Assembly: GCA_016870195.1 (NCBI GenBank)
Contig: VGCC01000001.1
Span: 1-64,000 of the forward strand
Reading direction: 5' to 3'
Source of the DNA: Actinomycetota bacterium
GTDB taxonomy: Bacteria > Actinomycetota > Actinomycetes > S36-B12
DNA length: 64,000 nt
Below the pieces are notes generated by a model, which did no database searches, had not been told where the DNA came from, and saw only the letters and a program-made list of their open reading frames with translations. This document shows positions 47,310 through 55,937 of the stretch, in pieces (the first letter of the stretch is position 1; each line of letters starts with the position of its first letter). Made by a program: the position numbers and the translations under genes.

Positions 47310-48382
47310 CTATCCGAGGAGAAACGCACGGTCCCATCGGCGAGATGAGCTCGCGGCCAGATCCGCACACCGTCGAGGAGCTCGTTCCCGGATCCGATGT
47401 GCGCCCCATCACCGATGACCGCTCCCGCGACCACACTTCCCTCGCCGATCACCGCTCCCGCTCCGATGATCGAGTCCCGGATTCGCGCCCCAGAGTGGAC
47501 GTGAGCATCGTCGAACACGACGCTTCCCTCGATCACGGCACCCGACTCGACGTGCGCCCGGCGACCGATCGTCGTTCCCCCCGACAGCACCGCATCGCGG
47601 GCCACGACGGCACCCTCCAACACGAGGGACTCGCCGATCTGCGGCACCGCCGGCGAGGGGGCGAGACCCAGGACGAGATCACGGCTGCCCTGCGCGAATG
47701 CGAGCGGAGTCCCGAGGTCGAGCCAATAGCCGTGATCTACGACGCCGGACACACGTGCATCGTCGGCCAAGAGTTGCGGGAAAGTCTCCCGCTCCACGGA
47801 CACGGGGCGACCGGTCGGAATGGCGGAGATGACCGAGGAACGGAAGACGTAGCACCCGGCGTTGATCTGGTTCGTGACGATCTCCTCAGGCGTCTGCGGC
47901 TTCTCGAGGAAGGCGGTCACGCGACCCGTCGCGTCCGTGGGAACGAGACCGTAGGCGCGAGGGTCGGGGACGGGTGTCAGGTAGAGAGTGACATCACTCG
48001 CGCTGTTCACGTGATGACGGATGAGACCCGCGATGTCGACCCCGGTCAACACATCGCCGTTGAAGACGACCACGGGGTCGTCTCCCGAACTATTCAAATA
48101 GGGAAGAGCGTGACGAATTGCCCCGCCGGTTCCCAGGGGCTCGTCCTCGGTGGCGATCACGATCTCGACACCGTGGTCGGCATCGTCGAGGAACTCTCGG
48201 AATACATCGGATCGATAACTGGTGGCGAGGACGATGCGCGTGATACCCGCATCGCGCGCCCGGGTGATCTGGTGGACTGTGAAGGGGACGCCCGCGACGG
48301 GGAGCATCGGCTTGGGTGTGCTCACGGTCAAGGGTCGAAGGCGAGTCCCCTGACCTCCGACGAGCAACACCGCCTCCGTCAC
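47306..48382 (-). CDS. manC: Sugar nucleotidyltransferase with hexapeptide repeats, likely GDP-mannose pyrophosphorylase
   Basis: Protein of 358 residues. The nucleotidyltransferase domain (1-240) has LLVGGQGTRLRPLT, TPKPMLPVAG and VVFNGDVLTG. The C-terminal left-handed beta helix (about 265-350) shows repeated I-G-x-A/G hexapeptides (VLSGGTTIGRRAHVESGAVI). In M. tuberculosis the gene at this place (Rv3264c) makes GDP-mannose, which fits manA and PMM nearby; glucose-1-P specificity cannot be excluded. It starts with GTG and shares CTAG stops with fbiB. Confidence 0.88.
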   Translation of the reverse strand: MTEAVLLVGGQGTRLRPLTVSTPKPMLPVAGVPFTVHQITRARDAGITRIVLATSYRSDVFREFLDDADHGVEIVIATEDEPLGTGGAIRHALPYLNSSGDDPVVVFNGDVLTGVDIAGLIRHHVNSASDVTLYLTPVPDPRAYGLVPTDATGRVTAFLEKPQTPEEIVTNQINAGCYVFRSSVISAIPTGRPVSVERETFPQLLADDARVSGVVDHGYWLDLGTPLAFAQGSRDLVLGLAPSPAVPQIGESLVLEGAVVARDAVLSGGTTIGRRAHVESGAVIEGSVVFDDAHVHSGARIRDSIIGAGAVIGEGSVVAGAVIGDGAHIGSGNELLDGVRIWPRAHLADGTVRFSSDS

Positions 48383-48401
48383 GTCAGCAGCCTGCCATAC
48401 C

Positions 48402-48407
48402 TAGCAT
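48402..48407 (+). promoter_or_regulatory. -10 element of TIGR03089 gene
   Basis: TAGCAT, 7 nt, then the ATG at 48415. This favours 48415 over the earlier ATG at 48406, which overlaps the -10 itself. Confidence 0.35.
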
Positions 48408-48414
48408 GATCGCC

Positions 48415-49041
48415 ATGTCGGATGTCTGGTCACTCCTGACCCGCCGACGTGATCCGTCAGCGCCGCTCATCACGTGGATCGACGGGCCGAATCGGGTCGA
48501 GTTGTCGGCGACCACAGTCCTCAATGGCATCGCCAAGGTGGCGAATGCCCTCGCCCTCGATCTCGATGCAGGCCCACGGGTCCGCCTCGACCTTCCGTGG
48601 AATTGGCAACTGCCGATCTGGCAAGGGGGGATCTGGGCGTCCGACCGCCGTATCGCCGAGCCTGCAGACGTCATCGTGGTGAGCGAGACGAGTGACACGG
48701 CCCCACCCGGCAGTTGGGCGGTTTCACTCGATCCGTGGGGACGCGCGATCACTACTCAGCTTCCGGCAGGCGTCGAGGACGTGACAGACATCGTCCGCAT
48801 GCAACCCGACACGTTGCTCTTCCCACCCACGCGCAACACCGCGCCGCTGGAGGACGCCCGCGCACTGGCTGACGCCCTCGGCATCACTCCCGGGGATCGC
48901 ATCCTGGCCCTGCCAGGAGACCCCCTGCTTCCACTCCTCGTGCCCCTTGTCGCCGACACCAGCGTGATACTCGCGCAGCGACTCGATGAGGTCGCCGTCG
49001 CGCGTGAGCGAGTCACGCACGTGTGCGAGCACACGCTCTAG
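48415..49041 (+). CDS. TIGR03089 family protein
   Basis: Protein of 208 residues resembling the first part of AMP-binding acyl-CoA synthetases (TWIDGPNRVELSATTVLNGIAKVANAL) but lacking the AMP-binding loop and the C-terminal domain. TIGR03089 is an actinobacterial family of unknown function often near LCP genes and sugar activation genes, as here. No membrane segment. Catalysis is unlikely without the missing motifs. Confidence 0.82.
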   Translation: MSDVWSLLTRRRDPSAPLITWIDGPNRVELSATTVLNGIAKVANALALDLDAGPRVRLDLPWNWQLPIWQGGIWASDRRIAEPADVIVVSETSDTAPPGSWAVSLDPWGRAITTQLPAGVEDVTDIVRMQPDTLLFPPTRNTAPLEDARALADALGITPGDRILALPGDPLLPLLVPLVADTSVILAQRLDEVAVARERVTHVCEHTL

Positions 49042-49044
49042 CCT

Positions 49045-50997
49045 TCAGCGGACGGTGACGACGATCTCGGGACTGGCGCCAGCGGCCTGCCGGCGCTCAA
49101 TCGCCACGAGGCGATACGTATAGGTCGCCCCCGCTGGCTTTGCCTTCTTGATCACGAATCTAACCCGGCCCTTCGCATTCGTGCGCGCACGATCCACCGT
49201 CACCCATTGGTCGCCGCTCAGGGCCTGTCGGACCACAACGATCCCCTTGCTGCGCGGTCGGATCCGCGCCGCGATGGTGACGGGCTTGCCCGCGCGCACC
49301 TCGATCGCAGTCGGCGTCTTCAGGACGACGGTGCGCGGTGCGACGCTCGGGACAACTGTCACGGCCATCTGATCGCTGACCCCGATCGGCTGGCCCTTGC
49401 GCACAACGAGTAGCCGTTCCGCGGTGACCTGACCGGGAGGCCATGGCTTCTTGGTGGCAAACGTGACCCGTCCCTTGCGGTCCGTGCGGGCTTTGTCGAT
49501 CGTGATCCACTCCTCCCCCACCTGCTGCTGCCGCCACACCATCCGGCCCTTCTCACCGGGCAGAACGCGCGCGGTGATTTCGAAGTTCTCCAGTGCCGGC
49601 GCATTGACGGTGACGCCCGCGGCCAACTCGACAGTCGTCTCGTACACGGGGGCCGGTGGTGCTTCCGGCGCGGGTGCGGGAACAGCACCCGGTGGCGCGG
49701 GCGCACCGGGACTGGCGAACGGTGTACCGATCTGGCCATCAATCGATTGGATGTATGGCGAGCGCAGTCGCAGGGCGCGTTGCAAGGCGCCACCACTGCG
49801 CGCGGCCTGGGATCCGTCGGGCATCGTCGCGATGACGGCCTTCGGCACACCAGAGGGATAGCGCTCCCCGATCGTCAACGCCCGCACCTCACCGACACCG
49901 AAGGCGGCGGCGATGCGCTGTTGGGGCACCGTGACCGTCCACGTTCGGTTGGGGTTGTCCTCGGTGAGCGACCATGGATCCGCGACCACCTGTGCATACG
50001 GGCGTTCACCACCCCAGGCGTCCCGGCTCGCATGGGTGAAACCCCCGCTCGACGAGGAATAGAACGCGGTGATTGGTTGGCCGTTGAAGAGGATCGCGTT
50101 CCCCGCGTTGGGCGGTACGTGCGTCGCGTTGACCGCTGCAACCCAGCGGTCCCCCGCCGTGCTCGACTCCTTGGCGAATCCGGCGAACACCTGATCGGTG
50201 TAGGGCCCGGATCCGTCATCGACGTGGCAGTTGCAGGCCTTGCGCACCCCCGCGATGAGTTTCGCCAGCGCGTAGGTGCGCGCCGCGAGTACCTGCACCT
50301 GAAGTGCGGCATCGGGCCAGGAATTCGACACTTCCGCTATTCCGTACAGGTATTCATCGCGCATGCGCACCACATTCACGGCGTTGAGGCCCCCGTTCGT
50401 GGGTGTGATCTCCACGAATCCGTAGCGGTACCGATGGCCGGGTGAGGCGAAGTTCCGGGCAGGACCGACCACGTTGAGCACCGTCGGTCCGCCCACCGCT
50501 TGGCCCTGGTCACGGGTCCCGGCCCACCTGATGACGACGTTGGGGGCCACCCCGAGATCCGCGATCGCCTCCCCCGTCACGCGCAGGACGCGCACGTTTC
50601 CGCCTTCGTTCGCGAATCGGAACACGTCCGCGGGATTTCCCACCGTGATGGCGCCGCCGACGTTCACTTCGATCGGCCCACCCGCAGGGTCGAGTGGCTC
50701 GCTGCGGACGCTGATCTCGGGCTTGCGGTAGTCGATGTTGACCCGGATGTCCATGTCGTCCTGGACGGGAGAAATCGTGGTGCCCGGGTAGTAATAGGTG
50801 GCGATGGAGGCCGCGTCGAACCCGGCCTTCGCCATCGCCAGGGCCCCGTACTGGGACAGCCCGACTCCGTGTCCGAACCCCGAGCCCTGGAGGGTGAACG
50901 AGCCGGGCGCAATGGGCGCCACCTCGGAGGCCACCGCGACAGGCGGCGCGCCCAGGAGGGCGACCATCACGACCACCAACAACCGACGCACGTTCAC
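49045..50997 (-). CDS. Secreted SpoIID/LytB-domain protein with Pro-rich linker and Ig-like repeats
   Basis: Protein of 650 residues. A signal peptide (VRRLLVVVMVALLGAPPVAVA) precedes the SpoIID domain: GFGHGVGLSQYGALAMAKAG, VVRMRDEYLYGIAEV, AARTYALAKLI, and AFYSSSSGG. A Pro/Ala-rich linker then leads to two repeats of about 80-90 residues sharing an EWITIDKART...GRVTF / QWVTVDRART...GRVRF pattern. SpoIID enzymes are lytic transglycosylases or amidase activators, so it probably binds or remodels peptidoglycan. GTG 50997 follows GAGGGCG. It is divergent from the LCP gene. Confidence 0.85.
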   Translation of the reverse strand: MNVRRLLVVVMVALLGAPPVAVASEVAPIAPGSFTLQGSGFGHGVGLSQYGALAMAKAGFDAASIATYYYPGTTISPVQDDMDIRVNIDYRKPEISVRSEPLDPAGGPIEVNVGGAITVGNPADVFRFANEGGNVRVLRVTGEAIADLGVAPNVVIRWAGTRDQGQAVGGPTVLNVVGPARNFASPGHRYRYGFVEITPTNGGLNAVNVVRMRDEYLYGIAEVSNSWPDAALQVQVLAARTYALAKLIAGVRKACNCHVDDGSGPYTDQVFAGFAKESSTAGDRWVAAVNATHVPPNAGNAILFNGQPITAFYSSSSGGFTHASRDAWGGERPYAQVVADPWSLTEDNPNRTWTVTVPQQRIAAAFGVGEVRALTIGERYPSGVPKAVIATMPDGSQAARSGGALQRALRLRSPYIQSIDGQIGTPFASPGAPAPPGAVPAPAPEAPPAPVYETTVELAAGVTVNAPALENFEITARVLPGEKGRMVWRQQQVGEEWITIDKARTDRKGRVTFATKKPWPPGQVTAERLLVVRKGQPIGVSDQMAVTVVPSVAPRTVVLKTPTAIEVRAGKPVTIAARIRPRSKGIVVVRQALSGDQWVTVDRARTNAKGRVRFVIKKAKPAGATYTYRLVAIERRQAAGASPEIVVTVR

Positions 50998-51151
50998 CGC
51001 CCTCGTGGAAGCCCGTCGACCACGGTGCCACGGCCGAGGGCCAAAACCAAGCCACACACGGCCCTTGCGCCACACCTGAAACTGTGGTGTTCCTCGCAGG
51101 AACCTCCCCGGACGGGGGTGCGTCCTACCGGGGCGTCCCTCACGGGGCACT

Positions 51152-51157
51152 TACCAT
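51152..51157 (+). promoter_or_regulatory. Possible -10 element of the LCP gene
   Basis: TACCAT would give a leader of about 30 nt before the GTG at 51198, which has AGGGAG 4 nt upstream. Confidence 0.25.
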
Positions 51158-51197
51158 GGCATCTCCCCGATGTGGGGGAACGGCCCTAGGGAGCGGT

Positions 51198-52604
51198 GTG
51201 AGCGCACGGCGTCTGCCGCGAGTGATCGCGGGGGTGCTCGCGGGCCTCGTCCTCGTGGTCACCGTCGTCGGCGCCGGTGTGACGACCCTGATGGGCCAAC
51301 TCAGCGACAACATCACGCCCCTCGACGTCTCCGAACAGACGGGCACCGTGGTCGATGAGACCGAATCCCTCGTCGTGGACGAAGAGACCGGCGTGCAAGA
51401 ACCGTTTACCGTGCTGGTCCTGGGCAGCGACTCACGCGTCGGCAAAGACAACCGGGGGTACGGAAGCGCGAAGACGTACGGAGACGTCGAACGCTCGGAC
51501 ACCACGATCCTGCTGCACGTCAATGCCGATCGAACGCGCGCGATCGGGGTGAGCATCCCCCGAGACACGTGGATCACGTTGCCCCGATGCACCAAGGACG
51601 GCAAGACCGTGGGCGGATACCAAGGACGCTTCAACGAGGCGATGGTGATCGGTGGTCCAGGGTGCGTCATCAAGGCTGTCGAGGAGCTCAGCGGCCTGAC
51701 CGTCGAGAACTTCATCGTGGTGGACTTCGGCGCGTTCAAGCGGATCACCGAAGCCATCGGCGGGGTCGAGATCTGCCTGACCGAGGCCGTCAACGACAGA
51801 CAGAGCAAGCTCAATCTCCCTGCCGGCAAGCACGTGGTCTCCGGTGAGGAGGCGCTTGCCTTCGTCCGTGCCCGGCATGGGCTCGGCGACGGGTCGGACA
51901 CGTCACGTATTCGCCGGCAGCAGGCCTTCTTGTCCTCGATGGCCCGCAAGATCCTCAGCAGCGAAGTGCTCCTCAACCCCGCATCGCTGATCAGCGTCTT
52001 GAATGCGGCCACCAAGTCACTGACGACCGACCCCCAACTCGCGAACGTCGACAACGTCGCCGAACTCGCAGTGAGCATGCAGAGCCTGCGTCCCGGCGAC
52101 ATCGTCTTCGCGACACTTCCCTGGCGCTCGTCAGGTGATGGTGCGACCGTCCTGGCCAACAAGAAGAAGGCGAAGGCGCTCTGGGACGCCATCCAGAACG
52201 ACACGCAGTGGCCTCCCAAGGCCTCCGCCGATCAACCACTCCTGAAAGCCGCCCCAGAAACGCTCCGCGTGGAAATCATCAACGCCACGGGAACCAAGGG
52301 TGCCGGTAAAGCGGCAAAGCGATTGCTCACGACAGCCGGCTACAACGTGGTGAACGTCAAGAACGACAAGAGCGGCGAGTACAGCTCGACCACCGTGTTG
52401 TACGACCCTCGGTGGGATGTCTCGGCGAAGACCCTCATCTACGCCGCAAACGCGAAGGGCGTGGAGACAGCGGGCAATGGACAGACCATGCGCCTGGTGA
52501 TCGGACCCGACTTCACCACCGTCAAGGACGTGCAGGTGAGTGAGGCGGCCAGCGACTACACCACCAACGTCAACTCCGCCGACGAATCGTTCTGCGCGGA
52601 GTAG
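51198..52604 (+). CDS. LytR-CpsA-Psr (LCP) family glycopolymer ligase
   Basis: Membrane-anchored enzyme of 468 residues that transfers lipid-linked glycopolymers onto peptidoglycan (teichoic acid or arabinogalactan ligase). One N-terminal helix (VIAGVLAGLVLVVTVVGAGV) anchors the LCP domain with RSDTTILLHVN, GVSIPRDTWI and FVRARHGLGDGSDTSRIRRQQ, whose Arg and Asp bind the pyrophosphate. A LytR_C domain follows (LRVEIINATGTKGAG ... VLYDP). ATG 51156 and GTG 51084 are alternative starts. It lies at the edge of the glycopolymer cluster that could supply its substrate. Confidence 0.9.
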   Translation: MSARRLPRVIAGVLAGLVLVVTVVGAGVTTLMGQLSDNITPLDVSEQTGTVVDETESLVVDEETGVQEPFTVLVLGSDSRVGKDNRGYGSAKTYGDVERSDTTILLHVNADRTRAIGVSIPRDTWITLPRCTKDGKTVGGYQGRFNEAMVIGGPGCVIKAVEELSGLTVENFIVVDFGAFKRITEAIGGVEICLTEAVNDRQSKLNLPAGKHVVSGEEALAFVRARHGLGDGSDTSRIRRQQAFLSSMARKILSSEVLLNPASLISVLNAATKSLTTDPQLANVDNVAELAVSMQSLRPGDIVFATLPWRSSGDGATVLANKKKAKALWDAIQNDTQWPPKASADQPLLKAAPETLRVEIINATGTKGAGKAAKRLLTTAGYNVVNVKNDKSGEYSSTTVLYDPRWDVSAKTLIYAANAKGVETAGNGQTMRLVIGPDFTTVKDVQVSEAASDYTTNVNSADESFCAE

Positions 52605-52606
52605 TC

Positions 52607-53464
52607 CTAGATCACCGGAGGACGCCCTGCGCGGGTGAGGGCCCACACCGTGGACCAGCGCATCGGACGCCGCCCTGCGGGCGCGACCCGCATCCCTTCG
52701 CCCAGACCCGCGAACCACGCGCGGAGAGCATCCCGCTCGCGCACACGTGCAACCGTCAGCCCCACCCACGTACCGACGTAGAGCGGCTCGAGCACCACGG
52801 GCAGATTGCGTCGGGCCAGCCACACTCGATTGCGTGCGTTCATTCGATAGAACTCCGCGTGCCGGAGCGGATCGATGACCGGGTGGTGCACGACGAGATC
52901 CCCCGCGTACCAGGCGACGTAGCCCGCATCCCAGACCCGCCACACCAGGTCGATGCCCTCGTGCGCGTAGAAGAACTCATCCGGCCACCCGCCAGCTCTG
53001 TCGAACACGGAGCGACGGATGACGGTCGCTCCCTCCCACAACGCGGTAGCAGGACCGGGTTGACCGGGATCCCCCACCCGCAACCGAGGGACCCACCGAC
53101 CCGGGGAGGTGGCGCCGGTGGGGTCGACCACGCGCGGCTGGATCAACCCGAGTCGGGGATCCCGCGCGAACCTGTCGCGCACCGTCGAGAGAAAGTGCGG
53201 ATCTGGCAGCCAGGCATCATCGTCTAGGAAGAAGAGCAGGTCACCCGAAACGACGGCCGCCCCGGCATTACGGCCCGCCGGAATCCCGCGGTTCTCGGCG
53301 AGACCGAGGGCGCGCACCCCCGGGGGGAGTCCTTGGGGGTCCCAGCCGTTCCCGACGACGACAACGTCGAGGTCGACATCAACCTGGGCGAGAACCGACT
53401 CGAGTGCCCGGGACAACTCCTGCGAACGGGTCCCCATGGTGAGGACGACGACCCCGATGGTCAT
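52607..53464 (-). CDS. GT2 family glycosyltransferase
   Basis: Protein of 285 residues. The GT-A core has GVVVLTMGTRSQELSRALES, ENRGIPAGRNAGA and LLFFLDDDAWLPDP (DxD-like metal site), then EGATVIRRSVFDRAGGWPDEFFYAHEG. These resemble rhamnosyl/galactosyl transferases of the WbbL/GlfT class, but the substrate is unknown. No membrane helix. The ATG overlaps the CDP-alcohol transferase stop as ATGA: last gene of the six-gene operon starting at 58668. Confidence 0.88.
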   Translation of the reverse strand: MTIGVVVLTMGTRSQELSRALESVLAQVDVDLDVVVVGNGWDPQGLPPGVRALGLAENRGIPAGRNAGAAVVSGDLLFFLDDDAWLPDPHFLSTVRDRFARDPRLGLIQPRVVDPTGATSPGRWVPRLRVGDPGQPGPATALWEGATVIRRSVFDRAGGWPDEFFYAHEGIDLVWRVWDAGYVAWYAGDLVVHHPVIDPLRHAEFYRMNARNRVWLARRNLPVVLEPLYVGTWVGLTVARVRERDALRAWFAGLGEGMRVAPAGRRPMRWSTVWALTRAGRPPVI

Positions 53465-54252
53465 GGTCGCAGCTTGCGCGAGGACAGGATCGCCAGCAGG
53501 TGACCCACCACGGTGACGAGTGCCAGCACCACGAGTGCCGCAAGGAGGGCGCGCGTGGCAGCAAGGTCACCGAGGAATACGTCCACGACCGCCGCGATGA
53601 AAATCAGGATCGTCAGTTCCACCGAGTGGTACGCACGATAGAAGGGAACTGCCCTCACCACGAATCTGAGTCGACGTAGCAGCGCACCCTGGGGCACACC
53701 AACACCCGCGCTGTCTTCCAACCTGTCGAGGCTTGCGTATGCCCGGGCCACATGGACCATGTCGTTCAAAGCCTTGTTGTAGAGGATCAGGACGGCGAGG
53801 AGGGCACCCAGGAGTGGCCAGGGAGGATCGAGCCACCCCTCATCGGGAAATCCCGCGGCACGGAGGCCGAGAGTGATCGGGATGAGCCCCTCCGTCGTGT
53901 AATGCCCGACACGGTCAATAAAGACGCCCAGCGGACTCGTGGTGCCACGCCAGCGAGCGACCTCCCCATCCGAGCAGTCCCAGAGCATCTGGAGCTGGCC
54001 GAGGATCAACGCCGCACCTGCGCCGGGCAATCCAGGGATCAGGATCACGAGTGCCGCGGAGACTCCGGTGCCCACCATCAACCAGGTGACCTGGTTCGCC
54101 GTGATGGATGTGCGCAGGAGGACCGACGTCAGGTAGGGCGAGAGCCTGCGGAGGTACACGTCTGCGACCCAGTGCTCGGAGTTCCGCCGACCACGCACAG
54201 ATGGGGGCTGACACACGGTGCGAATTTGCGCGATCGTCGGATGATCCGCCAT
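53461..54252 (-). CDS. CDP-alcohol phosphotransferase with altered catalytic motif
   Basis: Membrane enzyme of 263 residues with five to six helices. The CDP-alcohol motif is WDCSDGEVAR then GVFIDRVGH: Asp92, Asp95, Gly96, Ala99-Arg100, Gly109 and Asp113 are in place, but the last aspartate is His117. That residue acts as the general base in characterised members. The CDP-activated substrate and acceptor are unknown. The start ATG overlaps the upstream stop (TGATG). It lies in the operon with the second CDP-alcohol transferase. Confidence 0.85.
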   Translation of the reverse strand: MADHPTIAQIRTVCQPPSVRGRRNSEHWVADVYLRRLSPYLTSVLLRTSITANQVTWLMVGTGVSAALVILIPGLPGAGAALILGQLQMLWDCSDGEVARWRGTTSPLGVFIDRVGHYTTEGLIPITLGLRAAGFPDEGWLDPPWPLLGALLAVLILYNKALNDMVHVARAYASLDRLEDSAGVGVPQGALLRRLRFVVRAVPFYRAYHSVELTILIFIAAVVDVFLGDLAATRALLAALVVLALVTVVGHLLAILSSRKLRP

Positions 54253-55937
54253 CAGGACATCCTCCTCACGGATCGCAGCCACTGGACAGAGGCCAGGATG
54301 ACGCACACTGGCAGGAGCCAGATCGACGCCGCGCGGAGTTCTAGGTCCAGAACACCGATCCCGACAGCGACGAGCACGAGGATCGTGCGTCCCTCCCAGC
54401 CGAAAGCGAGCCAGTCCAACCACCGGGGGGGTCGCGATCCCTGAAGCGCGCGGTAGAGGGTGTCGTAGTGGTGATAGGCGACGATGAACAGATATCCGAA
54501 CGCCAGCGGGAGGAGTTCGTACGCGGAGCCGAGGACAATCGCGGCGACCAGACCCAACTCAATGAGGCAGATCAGGGACGGCCAAATCCAGACCCAGCGC
54601 CCGGCGGGCAGCCGCAGTCGTAGGAGCGCCGCAACTGCGGCTCCCACCGGACCATCATCGAGTTGCGATCTCACCAGCGTGACGCCCGCGGTGGGGGTTA
54701 ACCCACTCCAGGTGAACGTGCGCGCGATGCGTCCGAGTGCCGTGTACAAGAACGCGATCGCGACGAGCACGAGCAGCGCAAGCAACGCAACGTAGCCGTT
54801 GAAGAACATCGCACCGATGCTGAGCACCAGCCAGCGTTCACCGATCGGCATGTGCACGACCTTCTTGACCCAGCGCACGGCCGCACGCCGATTCATCCGA
54901 GTCGATACCTCCACGAACCCGCCGGTATGCGAGGTGCCGTCGTCAAGATCCGTCAGTGGCCGGGGTGCCACATGCGCCTCGCGGAGGCGCTGAATGCGCG
55001 AGAAGGTGTAGTCGCCCATATGGCGCACCGTCTGCAGGACGACGAGGACGACGGCAACCCACCAGGCGGGGAGCCCCCCGATCACCGCCCCTGTCGCCAG
55101 TCCCGCGTAGGCGGCATATTCCTTCACTCGATCCGTTGACGCATCGAGCCACGCGCCGAGAGCACTGAACCGGCGAGTCGCGCGAGCTACCTCACCATCG
55201 ACGCAGTCCACGACGAGAGAGAGCTGGAGAGCGATCGCTCCCGCCACCAGCCAGGCGCGAGTCCCTTGCGCGAAGGCGAGCGCAGCGAGAACACCGAAGA
55301 TGAAGGAGATCACCGTGATGGTGTTCGGCGCGAGTCCGATACGGAGTGCTAGACGGGTGGCCGGCTTCGACACGCGGCGAACAAGGAATGTCGAATAGAA
55401 GCCATCGTCCACACGGTTGGCCTGGAGTTGAGCGATGCGTTGGTTACCCACCGTTGCCACTTCGCGCTGAGCCGCTTCACGATCCGTCGGACCACGGAAC
55501 CACGGAACGTCTACGAGTTCGATCGCCTGGACGCCGATGCCGGCGCGAACGAGGGCGACGACACACAGTTCAAGCAACTCGTCTTCCTCGACTGCAAGCG
55601 CACCGTGAGACAGAAGTGCATCGAGATCCATCAGGGCAGATACCGCTGCGCTCGCATCGGTCGTGCTAATCACCAGGGCACCGACACCCACGTGCGTGGG
55701 GGCGCTCACCCGGTGAACGCTGCTGCCCGCAGAGACCACGCGATGGTGGCGCACCCGCAGATTGCCTCGAGGATCGTGGCGGACCAGGATTGAGGTGGAT
55801 ACGAAGGGGTCAGACGCCAGAGGCGCGAGGGCCGCCTCTGCGATCACGAGGTCCGCTGCCACGAGGACCACCGGATCGGCAGGATCGCGGAGTCGGTCCA
55901 GGATCGCAGTGAGCCCCCGACCGCGGACGCGGATCAC
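54252..55937 (-). CDS. CDP-alcohol phosphotransferase with degenerate nucleotidyltransferase-like N-domain (DUF5941-type C-terminus)
   Basis: Protein of 561 residues in three parts. Residues 1-170 resemble a nucleotidyltransferase remnant (PVVLVAADLVIAEAAL ... DVPWFRGPTDREAAQREV) without the GxGxR loop. Residues 175-400 are a complete CDP-alcohol transferase: VDCVDGEVARATRRFSALG with Asp244, Asp247, Asp265 and Asp269. The C-terminal helices (about 400-561; WLDWLAFGWEGRTILV) fit DUF5941. The layout recalls the bifunctional IPCT-DIPP synthase of thermophiles. It starts with GTG, overlapping the sulfotransferase stop (GTGA). Confidence 0.8.
   Translation of the reverse strand: MIRVRGRGLTAILDRLRDPADPVVLVAADLVIAEAALAPLASDPFVSTSILVRHDPRGNLRVRHHRVVSAGSSVHRVSAPTHVGVGALVISTTDASAAVSALMDLDALLSHGALAVEEDELLELCVVALVRAGIGVQAIELVDVPWFRGPTDREAAQREVATVGNQRIAQLQANRVDDGFYSTFLVRRVSKPATRLALRIGLAPNTITVISFIFGVLAALAFAQGTRAWLVAGAIALQLSLVVDCVDGEVARATRRFSALGAWLDASTDRVKEYAAYAGLATGAVIGGLPAWWVAVVLVVLQTVRHMGDYTFSRIQRLREAHVAPRPLTDLDDGTSHTGGFVEVSTRMNRRAAVRWVKKVVHMPIGERWLVLSIGAMFFNGYVALLALLVLVAIAFLYTALGRIARTFTWSGLTPTAGVTLVRSQLDDGPVGAAVAALLRLRLPAGRWVWIWPSLICLIELGLVAAIVLGSAYELLPLAFGYLFIVAYHHYDTLYRALQGSRPPRWLDWLAFGWEGRTILVLVAVGIGVLDLELRAASIWLLPVCVILASVQWLRSVRRMS

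Noticed and set aside
47300-47317. TCGGAT-CTAGCT-ATCCGA hairpin as a bidirectional terminator between fbiB and manC
   Set aside because: Only a 6-bp stem that lies within both stop codons, with no U tract; too weak to call.
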